Positions 9,097 through 16,974 of a stretch of 61,640 bases of DNA are shown piece after piece. The notes under the pieces were generated by a model. That model did no database searches and was not told the origin of the DNA. It saw nothing but the letters and a program-made list of their open reading frames with translations. Source of the stretch: Flavipsychrobacter sp. (GTDB lineage: Bacteria; Bacteroidota; Bacteroidia; Chitinophagales; Chitinophagaceae). The stretch is from NCBI GenBank assembly GCA_025963465.1, contig JAOQAP010000211.1, forward strand, positions 1-61,640. The letters are read 5' to 3'. The stretch's first letter is position 1. Each line of letters opens with the position of its first letter. Position numbers and translations under genes: made by a program.

Positions 9097-9921
9097 CTAT
9101 TGACGGGTTTTGAAATAGAAAGTGACGTCTCCTGATTGTTCCGGTTCAGATCCGTTACTGGCGCTGAATTTAACTGTATTTATTTTTTCCAGTGCCAGTT
9201 TTGTCAGCTGGGGGCTCGATGTGCTTTTTACCCTTTTATTAATAATAGCACCGCTTTTGTTTACGGTAACATGTATGACCACTTTACCGCTTTCGCTGAA
9301 CTCCGCCTCAAATTTCTTAGGATAGATATCTCTGCCGGTAAGTGTGTGGCCTATACCGCCGGTACCATCACCGGGTATGCCTGTATAGTTTGGTGCGCCG
9401 GGTGTGCCGCCGGGAACTCCCCTGTCGCCGGGACCATGCGTATTACCTTCACTGGTGCCCGGGCTGTTCTGTGCTGCGCTATTGCCACCGGGGCCATGAT
9501 CGCCTGCATAGGCATATTTAGGTTTTTCCTGTGGTTTGGTAACAGGCTTATTTTCTATCGCAGGTGTTGGTGCGTTATTCTTGTGTCTTGTATTGTCTAC
9601 TTCAGGTGCATCGGGTTCCGTGGTCTGCACGATCTCTTTGGGGAGACTGCTGGTCACAGCAGCGCTTTTGAATACAACAGTAGCCTGGTATGCTGCCGGA
9701 GCCTTCTTAGACATTGGCTGGTTCTTGCCGCTGCCATTATCACTAGTGCCGAGGTTTACCTCTATGCCTCCACTGTCCACAGTAGGCACTGCGAGTACGG
9801 GAGGTGTTACCGTATAGCTGAGCAGTATGAACAACAATAACAACAATGCATGCACACCTACCGTCCATAGGGCGGCCTTTGTGTTGAACGCAGGTTGCTG
9901 TTGTTGCTGTATAGCTATCAT
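9097..9921 (-). CDS. TonB-like energy transducer
   Basis: 274 residues: short cytoplasmic N-terminus, one membrane helix (about 18-42, VGVHALLLLLFILLSY), a Pro/Gly/Asn-rich periplasmic linker (about 60-190), and a C-terminal TonB domain (KVVIHVTVNKSGAIINKRVKSTSS onward). It would carry proton-motive energy from ExbB/ExbD to outer-membrane receptors. No exbB or exbD gene is seen next to it in this window, though these usually precede tonB in Bacteroidota. Its downstream partner is folC. Confidence 0.8.
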   Translation of the reverse strand: MIAIQQQQQPAFNTKAALWTVGVHALLLLLFILLSYTVTPPVLAVPTVDSGGIEVNLGTSDNGSGKNQPMSKKAPAAYQATVVFKSAAVTSSLPKEIVQTTEPDAPEVDNTRHKNNAPTPAIENKPVTKPQEKPKYAYAGDHGPGGNSAAQNSPGTSEGNTHGPGDRGVPGGTPGAPNYTGIPGDGTGGIGHTLTGRDIYPKKFEAEFSESGKVVIHVTVNKSGAIINKRVKSTSSPQLTKLALEKINTVKFSASNGSEPEQSGDVTFYFKTRQ

Positions 9922-10004
9922 TCAGAATAAAAGTAGGTAAAAATACAGAATGTAAAAGTTAAAAATCAACTTAAATGGCTGAAAAACGCATGCCCAATAG
10001 CGAC

Positions 10005-10063
10005 TGTCATTTCGCAATGGAGCGTAGCCTGTATAACAGTCAAGCGAAATGGAGAAATCTCCT
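10005..10063 (-). repeat. Interspersed palindromic repeat, copy A (inverted)
   Basis: Begins TGTCATTTCGCAA and ends GGAGAAATCTCCT. It is the reverse complement of copy B at both ends (about 14 bases each), with a diverged middle. A and B could form a long stem of about 170 nt. Confidence 0.75.
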
Positions 10064-10114
10064 GAAGATTTGAATTGTGGCTTAATGCCTTGATTTGGTC
10101 AATTGCAGATGCTT

Positions 10115-10175
10115 AGGAGATCTCTCCACTACGCAATCCGGCGGAGCCGGAGTTTTGCTTCGTTGCGAGATGACA
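10115..10175 (+). repeat. Interspersed palindromic repeat, copy B
   Basis: AGGAGATCTCTCC at the left end, central hairpin TCCGGC-GGA-GCCGGA, then TTTTGCTTCGTTGCGA and GATGACA, followed 17 bases later by a seven-T run. Same orientation as copy C. The shared segment extends beyond the core: TGCAGATGCT before it and GGCTCTATT after it also resemble copy C. Confidence 0.8.
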
Positions 10176-10207
10176 GGCTCTATTGGATTTTTTTGTGTTG
10201 TGTTCTT

Positions 10208-10501
10208 TTAACTTATTTCATCCCAGAGGTCTTTCCAGTCGGGGTTCATGGAATTGATGAGCTCTATTTTCCTGGATCTGCTTAATTTCTTTACTTTTTT
10301 CTCGCGGATTATTACGTCTGTTATATGACCGTGATGTTCATAATAAACGAGAAATTCAATATTGTAGCGAGCGGTAAAGCTGTTCTTATAAAAATGGGTT
10401 TTATGTTGGTCTGTTCTTCCAACAAGATCTGAGGTCATGCCAGTATAAAGGACTGTGCGATGTGCATTGGTCATTATATAGACGTGTCCGCCCTTTTGCA
10501 T
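10208..10501 (-). CDS. GIY-YIG nuclease-family protein (single domain, UPF0213/YhbQ-like)
   Basis: 97-residue single-domain protein. The GIY and YIG strands are VYI (about 8-10) and YTG (near 20-22); the conserved Arg follows in DLVGRTDQHK. The catalytic Glu is in IIREKKVKKLSR and the C-terminal Asn in MNPDWKDL, so the active site looks intact. These small proteins are common in Bacteroidota, often in several copies, with unknown role. The gene is flanked by direct copies (B and C) of a palindromic repeat with a third inverted copy beyond, which suggests linked mobility or a shared function. Confidence 0.88.
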   Translation of the reverse strand: MQKGGHVYIMTNAHRTVLYTGMTSDLVGRTDQHKTHFYKNSFTARYNIEFLVYYEHHGHITDVIIREKKVKKLSRSRKIELINSMNPDWKDLWDEIS

Positions 10502-10588
10502 ATTCTGTCCGTTTATGCTAAAGTATGGTTTTTTGTTTGCTGCCGCAATAGGGAGTCAGTGCCCCGGTTCGGCTAACTGCGGATGCTC

Positions 10589-10650
10589 AGGAGATTTCTC
10601 CACTTCGCAAATCCGACTAACGTCGGAGTTTTGCTTCGTTGCGAAATGAC
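10589..10650 (+). repeat. Interspersed palindromic repeat, copy C
   Basis: AGGAGATTTCTCC, then TTCGCAA, central hairpin TCCGAC-TAAC-GTCGGA, then TTTTGCTTCGTTGCGAA and ATGAC. Against copy B the fifth stem pair is A-T instead of G-C, a compensatory change that keeps the stem. It lies between the radical SAM gene stop and the start of the GIY-YIG gene. Confidence 0.8.
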
Positions 10651-10668
10651 GGTTCTATTTTTCTTTTT

Positions 10669-11952
10669 TTAGTGGGCGAAATCTGTTTCAAAATTCTTCA
10701 TCCTTTCTATTGGTGGGTTGAAGTAGCCGAATTTTACGTTGGGGAATTCTTCGTGAATGAGCTCCATCATTTGCTTTACGCCCAAACAGTCACCTATTTC
10801 ACCTATGCCCATATTGCCGAGGTACCAGTCCGGGTCAATGTTGAAGCTGCGCCATTGTATCATGCTGAGGTCGGTTGTGATGATCAGCTCGCGGAGCGCT
10901 TCATATTCTGCTACGCTGTCTGTCATGCCGGGGAAAACGAAGTAGTTGATAGATGCCCAGCCGCCGTGTTTCCTTACCACACGCAGGCTTTCTACGATGT
11001 CTTCAAACTTGTAGTTGTTAGGGCGGTAATACTTAGTGTATATGTCTTCCTGTGCTGAGTTAAGGCTTACTCGTATGCTGTTAAGCCCGGCCTGCATGAG
11101 TTGCTCTACGGCTGCCGGTTTGCTGCCATTAGTATTTATGTTGATGCTGCCTTTCTGCGTGTGCTTGCGTATCTCTATTATAGATTCTTTGATCGTTTCC
11201 CACATGAGCAATGGTTCGCCTTCGCAGCCCTGTCCGAAGCTGACGAGCGGGTAGGGAGCAGTTTCCAGGTGTGGTACCGTAAACTCTACGATCTCTGCGG
11301 CAGTTGGTTTGAACTGCAGCCTGTCCTGTGGAGATATGATTGTTTCCTCCTCGGGCTGGAAGGATATGCAGCCCATGCAGTTGGCATTGCAGGCAGGTGA
11401 TGTAGGTATCGGGCATTCCCAACGGCCCATGAAATAGTTCTTTGCCGCTGGGCAGTCGTAAGTGAGGGCGCAGTTCTCGGCAAGGTGTTTTACAAGCCTG
11501 TTGTGCGGGTATGCTTTCATCAGCACTTCTACGCCGTGCTGCACTTTGCTGTCATCATAGCCTTTTGCTTCCTGGCGTATATCGCGCTCTATGCGTATGG
11601 CGGGTACATAAAATTTATCGTTGTGCCAGCCTGCTGCAACATAGCAGAACAGGGGCAGGGTAGGTGCATCTTCCAAAGCCTCGAAGGCTGCAAGATACAA
11701 GCCGGAATGTGCCGGTGGTATAAACGCAGCAACGGCCCAGCCTTTCAGGCACAGACGCATTTCGCCTGTCTTTACGTCCAGTCCTATGCCCCTGCGGCCA
11801 GGTAGCTCGTAAAGGTTGCCGCCTTCGGGCAGCTCCATCCAGTCCTCTTCAGGTATCGGCATGGCATCCCAACCACTACGCCCTACGCTATATAAAGACG
11901 TATCTTCAAATATCTTTCCCTCGCCATCAGAATACATTAAGTACGGACTCAT
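10669..11952 (-). CDS. Radical SAM protein of unknown substrate
   Basis: 427 residues. The iron-sulfur motif CNANCMGC (C188, C192, C195; CxxxCxxC) sits unusually far from the N-terminus. It is followed by family features including SFGQGCEGEPLL (SAM-binding GGE-like segment), SININTNGSKP and IRVSLNSAQ. The 180-residue N-terminal part has no recognised motif. Additional Cys lie just before the cluster motif (ENCALTYDCP, RWECP) and could hold another metal site. Substrate unknown; the gene stands alone between repeat copy C and a 59-bp gap. Confidence 0.85.
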   Translation of the reverse strand: MSPYLMYSDGEGKIFEDTSLYSVGRSGWDAMPIPEEDWMELPEGGNLYELPGRRGIGLDVKTGEMRLCLKGWAVAAFIPPAHSGLYLAAFEALEDAPTLPLFCYVAAGWHNDKFYVPAIRIERDIRQEAKGYDDSKVQHGVEVLMKAYPHNRLVKHLAENCALTYDCPAAKNYFMGRWECPIPTSPACNANCMGCISFQPEEETIISPQDRLQFKPTAAEIVEFTVPHLETAPYPLVSFGQGCEGEPLLMWETIKESIIEIRKHTQKGSININTNGSKPAAVEQLMQAGLNSIRVSLNSAQEDIYTKYYRPNNYKFEDIVESLRVVRKHGGWASINYFVFPGMTDSVAEYEALRELIITTDLSMIQWRSFNIDPDWYLGNMGIGEIGDCLGVKQMMELIHEEFPNVKFGYFNPPIERMKNFETDFAH

Positions 11953-12011
11953 AAACTACATTTTAAAAACAATAAACTATTTTCATCACTCCAATTGAGC
12001 CATTGAGTATT

Positions 12012-12623
12012 TTACCACTCATCATTCCTTCTCTTATCCCTATGCTCATCTACTTTCCCCTTGCAATAAGCTTCAAACGCATCTATGTCTATCCCGGGGT
12101 TTTCAATATTCCATTGAAACAAACGGTTGTCCACGCAATCAATAGATACAGTACCGAACCTGAACACTACCTGTTCTATCTCCGTCCACTGTATGAAACG
12201 TTTGCGGGCGCTTGCCGGTAATTTTACGCCTGCGTCATCTATGTGTATCACTAGTTTGCTATCTGCATCACGCTCATAATACAGGGCGAATAATAATGCT
12301 GCGCTCAGTACTCCGAATATTCCCGAAGGAAATTTCCATTGCTGCATCACTGAATATGCTGCCACCCAAATGGCTATTACCAGTTCTACAGAACGGATAA
12401 CAGGATTCATTTTTGCACCGGTCACCCATCCGTTCTTTGCGATAGTGGCTATAGCAAGCAGCAGCCCTATGATCAGTAAAGTAAGCCCGTATGCAGTAAT
12501 AATAAAATTATATCTGAATATTATTGCACCTGTAACTATAAAAGCCAGTGCGCAAACCAAATGCAGGGTGGTGATCTGGTGAGGTTTTACCTTTTCCTCT
12601 TCCACCGGCAAGTCATATACCAT
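12012..12623 (-). CDS. Membrane protein with C-terminal PH-like domain (unknown)
   Basis: 203 residues with four hydrophobic segments in the first 115 residues (two pairs), then a soluble region of alternating strands (KLVIHIDDAGVKLP, FIQWTEIEQVVFRFGTVSIDC) that looks like a bacterial PH-type domain as found in YdbS or DUF304-like membrane proteins. The last 25 residues are highly charged. Family and function not recognised. A perfect -7 box (TACCTTTG, minus strand, 12628-12635) lies five bases before the start, implying an almost leaderless mRNA. Confidence 0.65.
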   Translation of the reverse strand: MVYDLPVEEEKVKPHQITTLHLVCALAFIVTGAIIFRYNFIITAYGLTLLIIGLLLAIATIAKNGWVTGAKMNPVIRSVELVIAIWVAAYSVMQQWKFPSGIFGVLSAALLFALYYERDADSKLVIHIDDAGVKLPASARKRFIQWTEIEQVVFRFGTVSIDCVDNRLFQWNIENPGIDIDAFEAYCKGKVDEHRDKRRNDEW

Positions 12624-12627
12624 GCTG

Positions 12628-12635
12628 CAAAGGTA
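12628..12635 (-). promoter_or_regulatory. -7 box (TACCTTTG) of the 203-aa membrane protein gene
   Basis: CAAAGGTA on the plus strand reads TACCTTTG on the minus strand, an exact match to TAnnTTTG. Its distance to the ATG (12623) leaves almost no 5' untranslated region. Confidence 0.4.
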
Positions 12636-12644
12636 AGAAAAAAC

Positions 12645-12672
12645 AACCCCAAACCCCTAAAGGGGCTTTCCC
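12645..12672. repeat. CCCCTAAAGGGG palindrome repeat, copy 1
   Basis: AACCCCAAACCCCTAAAGGGGCTT-type element; CCCCTaAAGGGG can fold into a short hairpin. The same element occurs twice, inverted, at 49678-49703 and 49747-49770. Confidence 0.6.
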
Positions 12673-12749
12673 ATATGGTTATTTCATTGCAATTAATTGT
12701 CTGGTCGTGCGTTAAATAATAAGATTGTATTTTTGATAAATAGCATTTT

Positions 12750-12956
12750 ATGAAGCCGTATAAAAAGATATTCCTGCTATCAGTATTATGTACCATTGCG
12801 CTCTTTGCTATGGACAAAGGCCCGTGGGTCTTTACCTTAAGGTCTGTACTAGGATATATTATTGTTGGGTCTGTTTATGTCGGGTCTATCTTCTTTGTGG
12901 CTATGGCATTGTACTATATAGTGGAGTTTGTGCGAAAAAAATACCGTCGCAGTTAG
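12750..12956 (+). CDS. Small membrane protein (unknown)
   Basis: 68 residues with two predicted membrane helices (about 7-22 and 32-57) and a basic C-terminus (RKKYRRS). A TATTTTTG -7 box at 12728-12735 supports expression. The stop codon and the last five codons lie inside the stem of the bidirectional terminator that follows, so part of the C-terminus is dictated by the hairpin. No family recognised; it could be a real small protein because of promoter and terminator placement. Confidence 0.55.
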   Translation: MKPYKKIFLLSVLCTIALFAMDKGPWVFTLRSVLGYIIVGSVYVGSIFFVAMALYYIVEFVRKKYRRS

Positions 12957-12979
12957 GTAACTGCGACGGTACACACTTT
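12935..12979. terminator. Bidirectional rho-independent terminator
   Basis: Perfect 13-bp stem TACCGTCGCAGTT (12942-12954) with AACTGCGACGGTA (12959-12971) around a 4-base loop. Eight T follow on the plus side (12977 on) and a run of seven A precedes it, which reads as T on the minus strand. It serves the convergent 68-aa gene and the DUF1835 gene. Confidence 0.9.
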
Positions 12980-12991
12980 TTTTTAATACAT

Positions 12992-13834
12992 TTATTCCGC
13001 AGCCTGCACAGGCTCATCGCCAAATTCCAGTAAGCCACTTGGGAGTTTTACATCGAAGTCTTTGAGGCCTTTATTTGGGTCGCCCTGTAGTTGCAGCACT
13101 TCTGTTTCGGCTATTTTACGCAGGCGCCAGCCCAGGTATAGGTCGCCGGTAGGTATGTTAAATTTGGCCAGTGCCTGTCCAACTACTTTAGATGCTTTCT
13201 GGTATTGCTGTGAGCAGAAACTAATGAGCTGGTTATCGTAATGAGTTTCGTTCTTTGATATAAGTCTTTTGCCGCCTTCGTGGGTGCGTATGCCGCCATT
13301 CTCTTTTACCAGCTTGCTCCACTCCTCCCCGTCCACTTCCAGCTCGGCAGGAGTTACAGGGCGGGCCAGTTTTCTTGCTTTTACCAGTTCTCTTGGCTGT
13401 ATGTCGCCAATGCTTTTAGGGAAGAATATCTTGCCCTGCTCATCGAGGAAGGGGAGGCCGGCAATGTTTACCACAAAGAAACGACCGGTATAAGTGCCCA
13501 GGTACTTCAGCACCCAGTGATACGTGCATATATCTGCAGGCCATGGCGCTATCCACAGCCACACTTTAGCATCTTCATTTTTAGATAGCTCTATGCTTAT
13601 GTCAGATAGCCTTTCCAGGTCATCTACCTGTATAGGGTGCTTTTCATTGACCACCACCTGCTGCCAGAAAGCGCTGCGAAGATCAGAGAACTTCTGGCCT
13701 TCTTCCTTTTGAAGCGGGCCAACGCTCAGTACATCCTTCATCACTATTACTTCGCCTTCCATTGATGGCTCGGTAGCTATTGCAGCTGCGAGTGGTGCGG
13801 CTGCCACATCCCCTGTTACTATATGGTATATCAT
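12992..13834 (-). CDS. DUF1835 domain-containing protein
   Basis: 280-residue cytoplasmic protein. The N-terminus (MIYHIVTGDVAAAPL, then IVMKDVLSVGPL) matches the DUF1835 pattern, common in Bacteroidota and Bacillota. A mid-section WLWIAPWPADICTYHW fits the conserved W-x-x-x-D-x-C region. The C-terminal half corresponds to the DUF3658-like extension. The function is unknown. TACATTTG on the minus strand at 13854-13861 is a possible -7 box about 20 bases upstream of the start. Confidence 0.8.
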   Translation of the reverse strand: MIYHIVTGDVAAAPLAAAIATEPSMEGEVIVMKDVLSVGPLQKEEGQKFSDLRSAFWQQVVVNEKHPIQVDDLERLSDISIELSKNEDAKVWLWIAPWPADICTYHWVLKYLGTYTGRFFVVNIAGLPFLDEQGKIFFPKSIGDIQPRELVKARKLARPVTPAELEVDGEEWSKLVKENGGIRTHEGGKRLISKNETHYDNQLISFCSQQYQKASKVVGQALAKFNIPTGDLYLGWRLRKIAETEVLQLQGDPNKGLKDFDVKLPSGLLEFGDEPVQAAE

Positions 13835-13999
13835 TATTAATTTGCTTACTGCGCAAATGTAATACAGATTTAAAGGCCTAATTTTGCGTTTTTCCTGTAG
13901 TTATCCACAATCATGGTATAACTAAATTTCTATCACTTTTATAAAGTATTAATTTTACTGAATTCATATTTTATTTACAAATTATATATTTCTACGTTG

Positions 14000-14680
14000 A
14001 TGGTTTTCAGATACGCATGGGTAATATTGTTTCTGTTAGTAATAGGTAATGCTTCCGCCCAGGAAGGGGAGTCAATGCTGGCAAATGTGGATAATGCATA
14101 TCTTGAAAAGCTGATAGCGGCCGCAAGGGCCAACTATCCGAAATCGAAAGCCAACGATATAAAGGTGAACCTGGCGGAAATGGCCATAAAAAAGGCGAAA
14201 CTGGAATGGTTCAGTATTGTTTCCTTTACATATCTCTACAGTCCTAATAATAATGCACTGAATATTGCCAACCCTTCATTGCTGAACGGGTACCAGTTCG
14301 GGTTTTCTACCAGCATAGGGAGCATATTACAAAGACCGGGCGAGGTGAAGGTGGCGCGTGAAAATTACAAACTGGCACAGCTAAGCCAGGACGAGTATAA
14401 CCTGAACGTAGTGGCTGTAGTGAAAAAACTATACTATGCCTACGTACTGCAGCAGACAGTGCTGACATGGAGAACGAAGTCGCTGGAGGGTGCGGAAAGC
14501 TCACTGAAAGAAATGAAGTATAAGTTTGAGAAGGGTGTGGAGAGCTTTGATAATTTTAACAGGGCGCAGGCATTTTTCTCTACTAGTATACAGTCCAAAC
14601 TTGAATCGGAAGGAGCTTTATTAACGGCTAAAAGCAGCCTGGAAGAAATCGTTGGCGTCAACCTTGAATCGATAAAATAA
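14000..14680 (+). CDS. Half-size TolC-like outer-membrane protein of the EPS locus
   Basis: 226 residues counted from the ATG at 14000 (an in-frame TTG at 13997 is less likely). A signal peptide ends at NASAQ. The mature protein has one beta-strand/long-helix repeat of the outer-membrane efflux family (NLAEMAIKKAKLEWFSIVS; long amphipathic helices at about 120-215), whereas TolC-family proteins have two and are about twice as long. Its stop overlaps the next start (TAATG), so it is coupled to the Wzc-like gene. The likely role is the outer-membrane or periplasmic part of polysaccharide export. It is not an obvious truncation, since the genes abut cleanly. Confidence 0.75.
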   Translation: MVFRYAWVILFLLVIGNASAQEGESMLANVDNAYLEKLIAAARANYPKSKANDIKVNLAEMAIKKAKLEWFSIVSFTYLYSPNNNALNIANPSLLNGYQFGFSTSIGSILQRPGEVKVARENYKLAQLSQDEYNLNVVAVVKKLYYAYVLQQTVLTWRTKSLEGAESSLKEMKYKFEKGVESFDNFNRAQAFFSTSIQSKLESEGALLTAKSSLEEIVGVNLESIK

Positions 14681-16968
14681 TGGAATTTAAAAAGTTCTGG
14701 AACATCATTAAAAAGCATAAGTTTGGGATAGTTCTTATTCCGCTGCTGGTAATGGGTATTACTTTCATGCTGGTAAGAAAGCAACCAAGCGTGTATATTT
14801 CCAAATCAAGGTTATCTGCCGGGCTTACTGCCGGCTCGCAGGACCTGATGAGCAAGGAGGTGATGATGGACTCCAAGATCACACAGACGTTCACGAACCT
14901 GATACAGACCATGCAGCTAAAGTCGATGTATGACCAGGTGTCTTACATACTGATGCTTCATGACCTGGACCCTAAAAACGAACCTTTCCGCAAGCCAAGT
15001 AAGCTGTTGAATGACCTGAACCCGGAAGCAAGAAAACACGCAATAGAGGTTTATACTGCCAAGCATGATAACCGCGAAGCGCTTTCCCTGTATGATAATG
15101 ACCAGAAGGGCCTGTATGAAGTATTAAAGTCTATGGGCTATAATTACGAGGCGCTCAGGGATAAAATGAAGATCTACCGTATTGAGAACAGTGACTTCAT
15201 TGATGTGGAATTTGAGTCGGACAATCCTGTGCTATCGGCTTTTGTTGTTAATACGCTTGCCCGTGAGTTCATCACGTACTACACAGCCTATGCCGATCAG
15301 AATGGTAAAAGAAATGTAGACTTCCTGAATGCTATGGTGGGAGAGAAGAAAGACTCCCTGGACAGGAAGATGAACGGACTGAAGGATTACAAGATAAATC
15401 AGCACGTACTTAACCTTAATGAGCAGGCAAAAAGCCTGTTCCTGCAGATATCTGATTTTGAAACACGACTGGAACTGGCGCAGAAAGAAATAGCAACCGA
15501 CTCAGGCGCTATAAAAGATATAGACGCAAAGCTGGACCCTGATGATAAGCAGAAGATGGAGCTGATTAATAAGGAGATCGTTTCCACGCAGGAAAAGCTG
15601 AGCCAGCTGAATAATAAGTATATAAAAAGCAATTTTGACAAATACATAAAAGCCGAGATAGATGCGACCAAGGATATCCTGAACCAGAGGATAAACATGG
15701 CCACTGACAAGCTGATACAGAGTCCTAACTCGAATAAAGAAAGCATGATAGCCCAAAAGCTGAAGCTGCAATTTGAGCTGGAGCTGGCGAGGAATAGTAT
15801 AGGGTCTTACAAATCGGCGATCGAAGAGTTGAACGTAAAACTGGACAAACTGGTGCCGAGAGAGGCTGTGATACAGGCTTATGAAGGAGATATAGCAGTA
15901 GCCAGCCAGGAGTACCTGGAGATACTGAAGAAGTACAACCAGGCCAGTATGGACCTGAACGCTGCTGCACACATCAAGCAGATAGAAATGGCAATACCCG
16001 GCATGAAAATGCCATCTAAAAAGAGTATACTGGTATTGCTGAGCGGTATTGTGAGCTTTGTTTTTTACCTGCTGGTTCTGTTCGTTCTGTTCTACCTTGA
16101 CGACTCAGTAAAAGTACCGGACGACCTGGTGCTGAAAACTGATGAGAAAGTGCTGGGTTTCCTGCCTGTTATCAAAAGCTCATTCCTGGATATACAGAAG
16201 ATGTGGAGCATAGACCCGATAAACCCGGTAAATGCTGAGATCAAAAAGCTGGTACGCTCTACACGCCAGGACCTGGCCAAGATAAAAGGCAGCAAGAAGC
16301 TATCCTCTTCAAATATTGAATTTAAGAACCTCATCCGTTCTACCCGTTTCGAGATCAATATGGCGCTTATGGGCAGCCGTAACCTGGTAGTGACAAGTAC
16401 CACGCAGGCAGAAGGCAAGACCTTGTTCTCCCTGAGCCTGGTAAGCGCTTACCAGATGACCAATAAAAAGGTGCTGCTGATAGATGGTAACTTCCTGAGC
16501 CCGGATATCACAGAGATCACCCAGCCAAAGTATTATATAGAGGATTACCTGAAAGGCAGAGTATCATTGTCTATGATAGCAGAGAGCGGTAATGTAAGCG
16601 TATTGGGCAACCAGGGCTATGATGTTTCTTTGTTTGAGATCAACAGCGAATACCAGATAGAACAGAAACTGCTGGAGCTGAAAGATGTATTTGACCTGAT
16701 CATTATTGAAGCGTCGGCATTGAATACACTGAACCAGTCTAAGGAGTGGATATCTGTAGCTGATAGGGTGCTGAGTGTATTCGAGGCCAATACATCTATA
16801 TCTCATGACATGGACGGCCAGATAGAATACCTTAAAACGCTGGACAGCAAGTTCATTGGTTTCGTAATGAATAAAGTGACCGATAACGACAAGGCTGATT
16901 TCAATAATACCAAGGCCAATAAAAAGAAGCGGTCGTCAAAACTGTTATTTTTCAGAAGAGAACAATGA
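14680..16968 (+). CDS. Wzc/Wzz-like polysaccharide co-polymerase with degenerate BY-kinase domain
   Basis: 762 residues. A membrane helix at about 14-33, a long coiled periplasmic part (about 35-445), a second helix at about 449-472, then a cytoplasmic BY-kinase-like domain. The oligomerisation motif appears twice, as RSTR helices starting at E520 and E547. Walker A is altered but keeps EGKT (578-581). Walker A' reads DGN (D602, N604) instead of DxD. The Walker B Asp is Glu (E677, IIIEAS). The C-terminus (KKKRSSKLLFFRREQ) has no tyrosine cluster. It is therefore a chain-length/export co-polymerase whose kinase is probably inactive or ATP-binding only. Confidence 0.85.
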   Translation: MEFKKFWNIIKKHKFGIVLIPLLVMGITFMLVRKQPSVYISKSRLSAGLTAGSQDLMSKEVMMDSKITQTFTNLIQTMQLKSMYDQVSYILMLHDLDPKNEPFRKPSKLLNDLNPEARKHAIEVYTAKHDNREALSLYDNDQKGLYEVLKSMGYNYEALRDKMKIYRIENSDFIDVEFESDNPVLSAFVVNTLAREFITYYTAYADQNGKRNVDFLNAMVGEKKDSLDRKMNGLKDYKINQHVLNLNEQAKSLFLQISDFETRLELAQKEIATDSGAIKDIDAKLDPDDKQKMELINKEIVSTQEKLSQLNNKYIKSNFDKYIKAEIDATKDILNQRINMATDKLIQSPNSNKESMIAQKLKLQFELELARNSIGSYKSAIEELNVKLDKLVPREAVIQAYEGDIAVASQEYLEILKKYNQASMDLNAAAHIKQIEMAIPGMKMPSKKSILVLLSGIVSFVFYLLVLFVLFYLDDSVKVPDDLVLKTDEKVLGFLPVIKSSFLDIQKMWSIDPINPVNAEIKKLVRSTRQDLAKIKGSKKLSSSNIEFKNLIRSTRFEINMALMGSRNLVVTSTTQAEGKTLFSLSLVSAYQMTNKKVLLIDGNFLSPDITEITQPKYYIEDYLKGRVSLSMIAESGNVSVLGNQGYDVSLFEINSEYQIEQKLLELKDVFDLIIIEASALNTLNQSKEWISVADRVLSVFEANTSISHDMDGQIEYLKTLDSKFIGFVMNKVTDNDKADFNNTKANKKKRSSKLLFFRREQ

Positions 16969-16974
16969 TAATAT

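Larger units (their letters stand above)
9922..10207. other. Intergenic region with inverted palindromic repeats
   Basis: The 286-bp gap between tonB (start side) and the GIY-YIG gene (stop side) holds repeat copies A and B in opposite orientation, described separately. Apart from these it contains an AT-rich stretch at 9925-9985 that could hold the tonB promoter; no clear -7 box was found. Confidence 0.6.

Noticed and set aside
10208-10501. GIY-YIG gene as a homing endonuclease in an intron
   Set aside because: It is a stand-alone single-domain protein between complete genes, with no split host gene or DNA-binding extension.
10005-10650. Palindromic copies as a CRISPR array
   Set aside because: Only three copies, irregular spacing, mixed orientation and a gene between them.
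14000-14680. Half-size TolC as a frameshifted full-length gene
   Set aside because: The next gene begins at the stop codon (TAATG) with no remnant of a second TolC repeat in any frame nearby.
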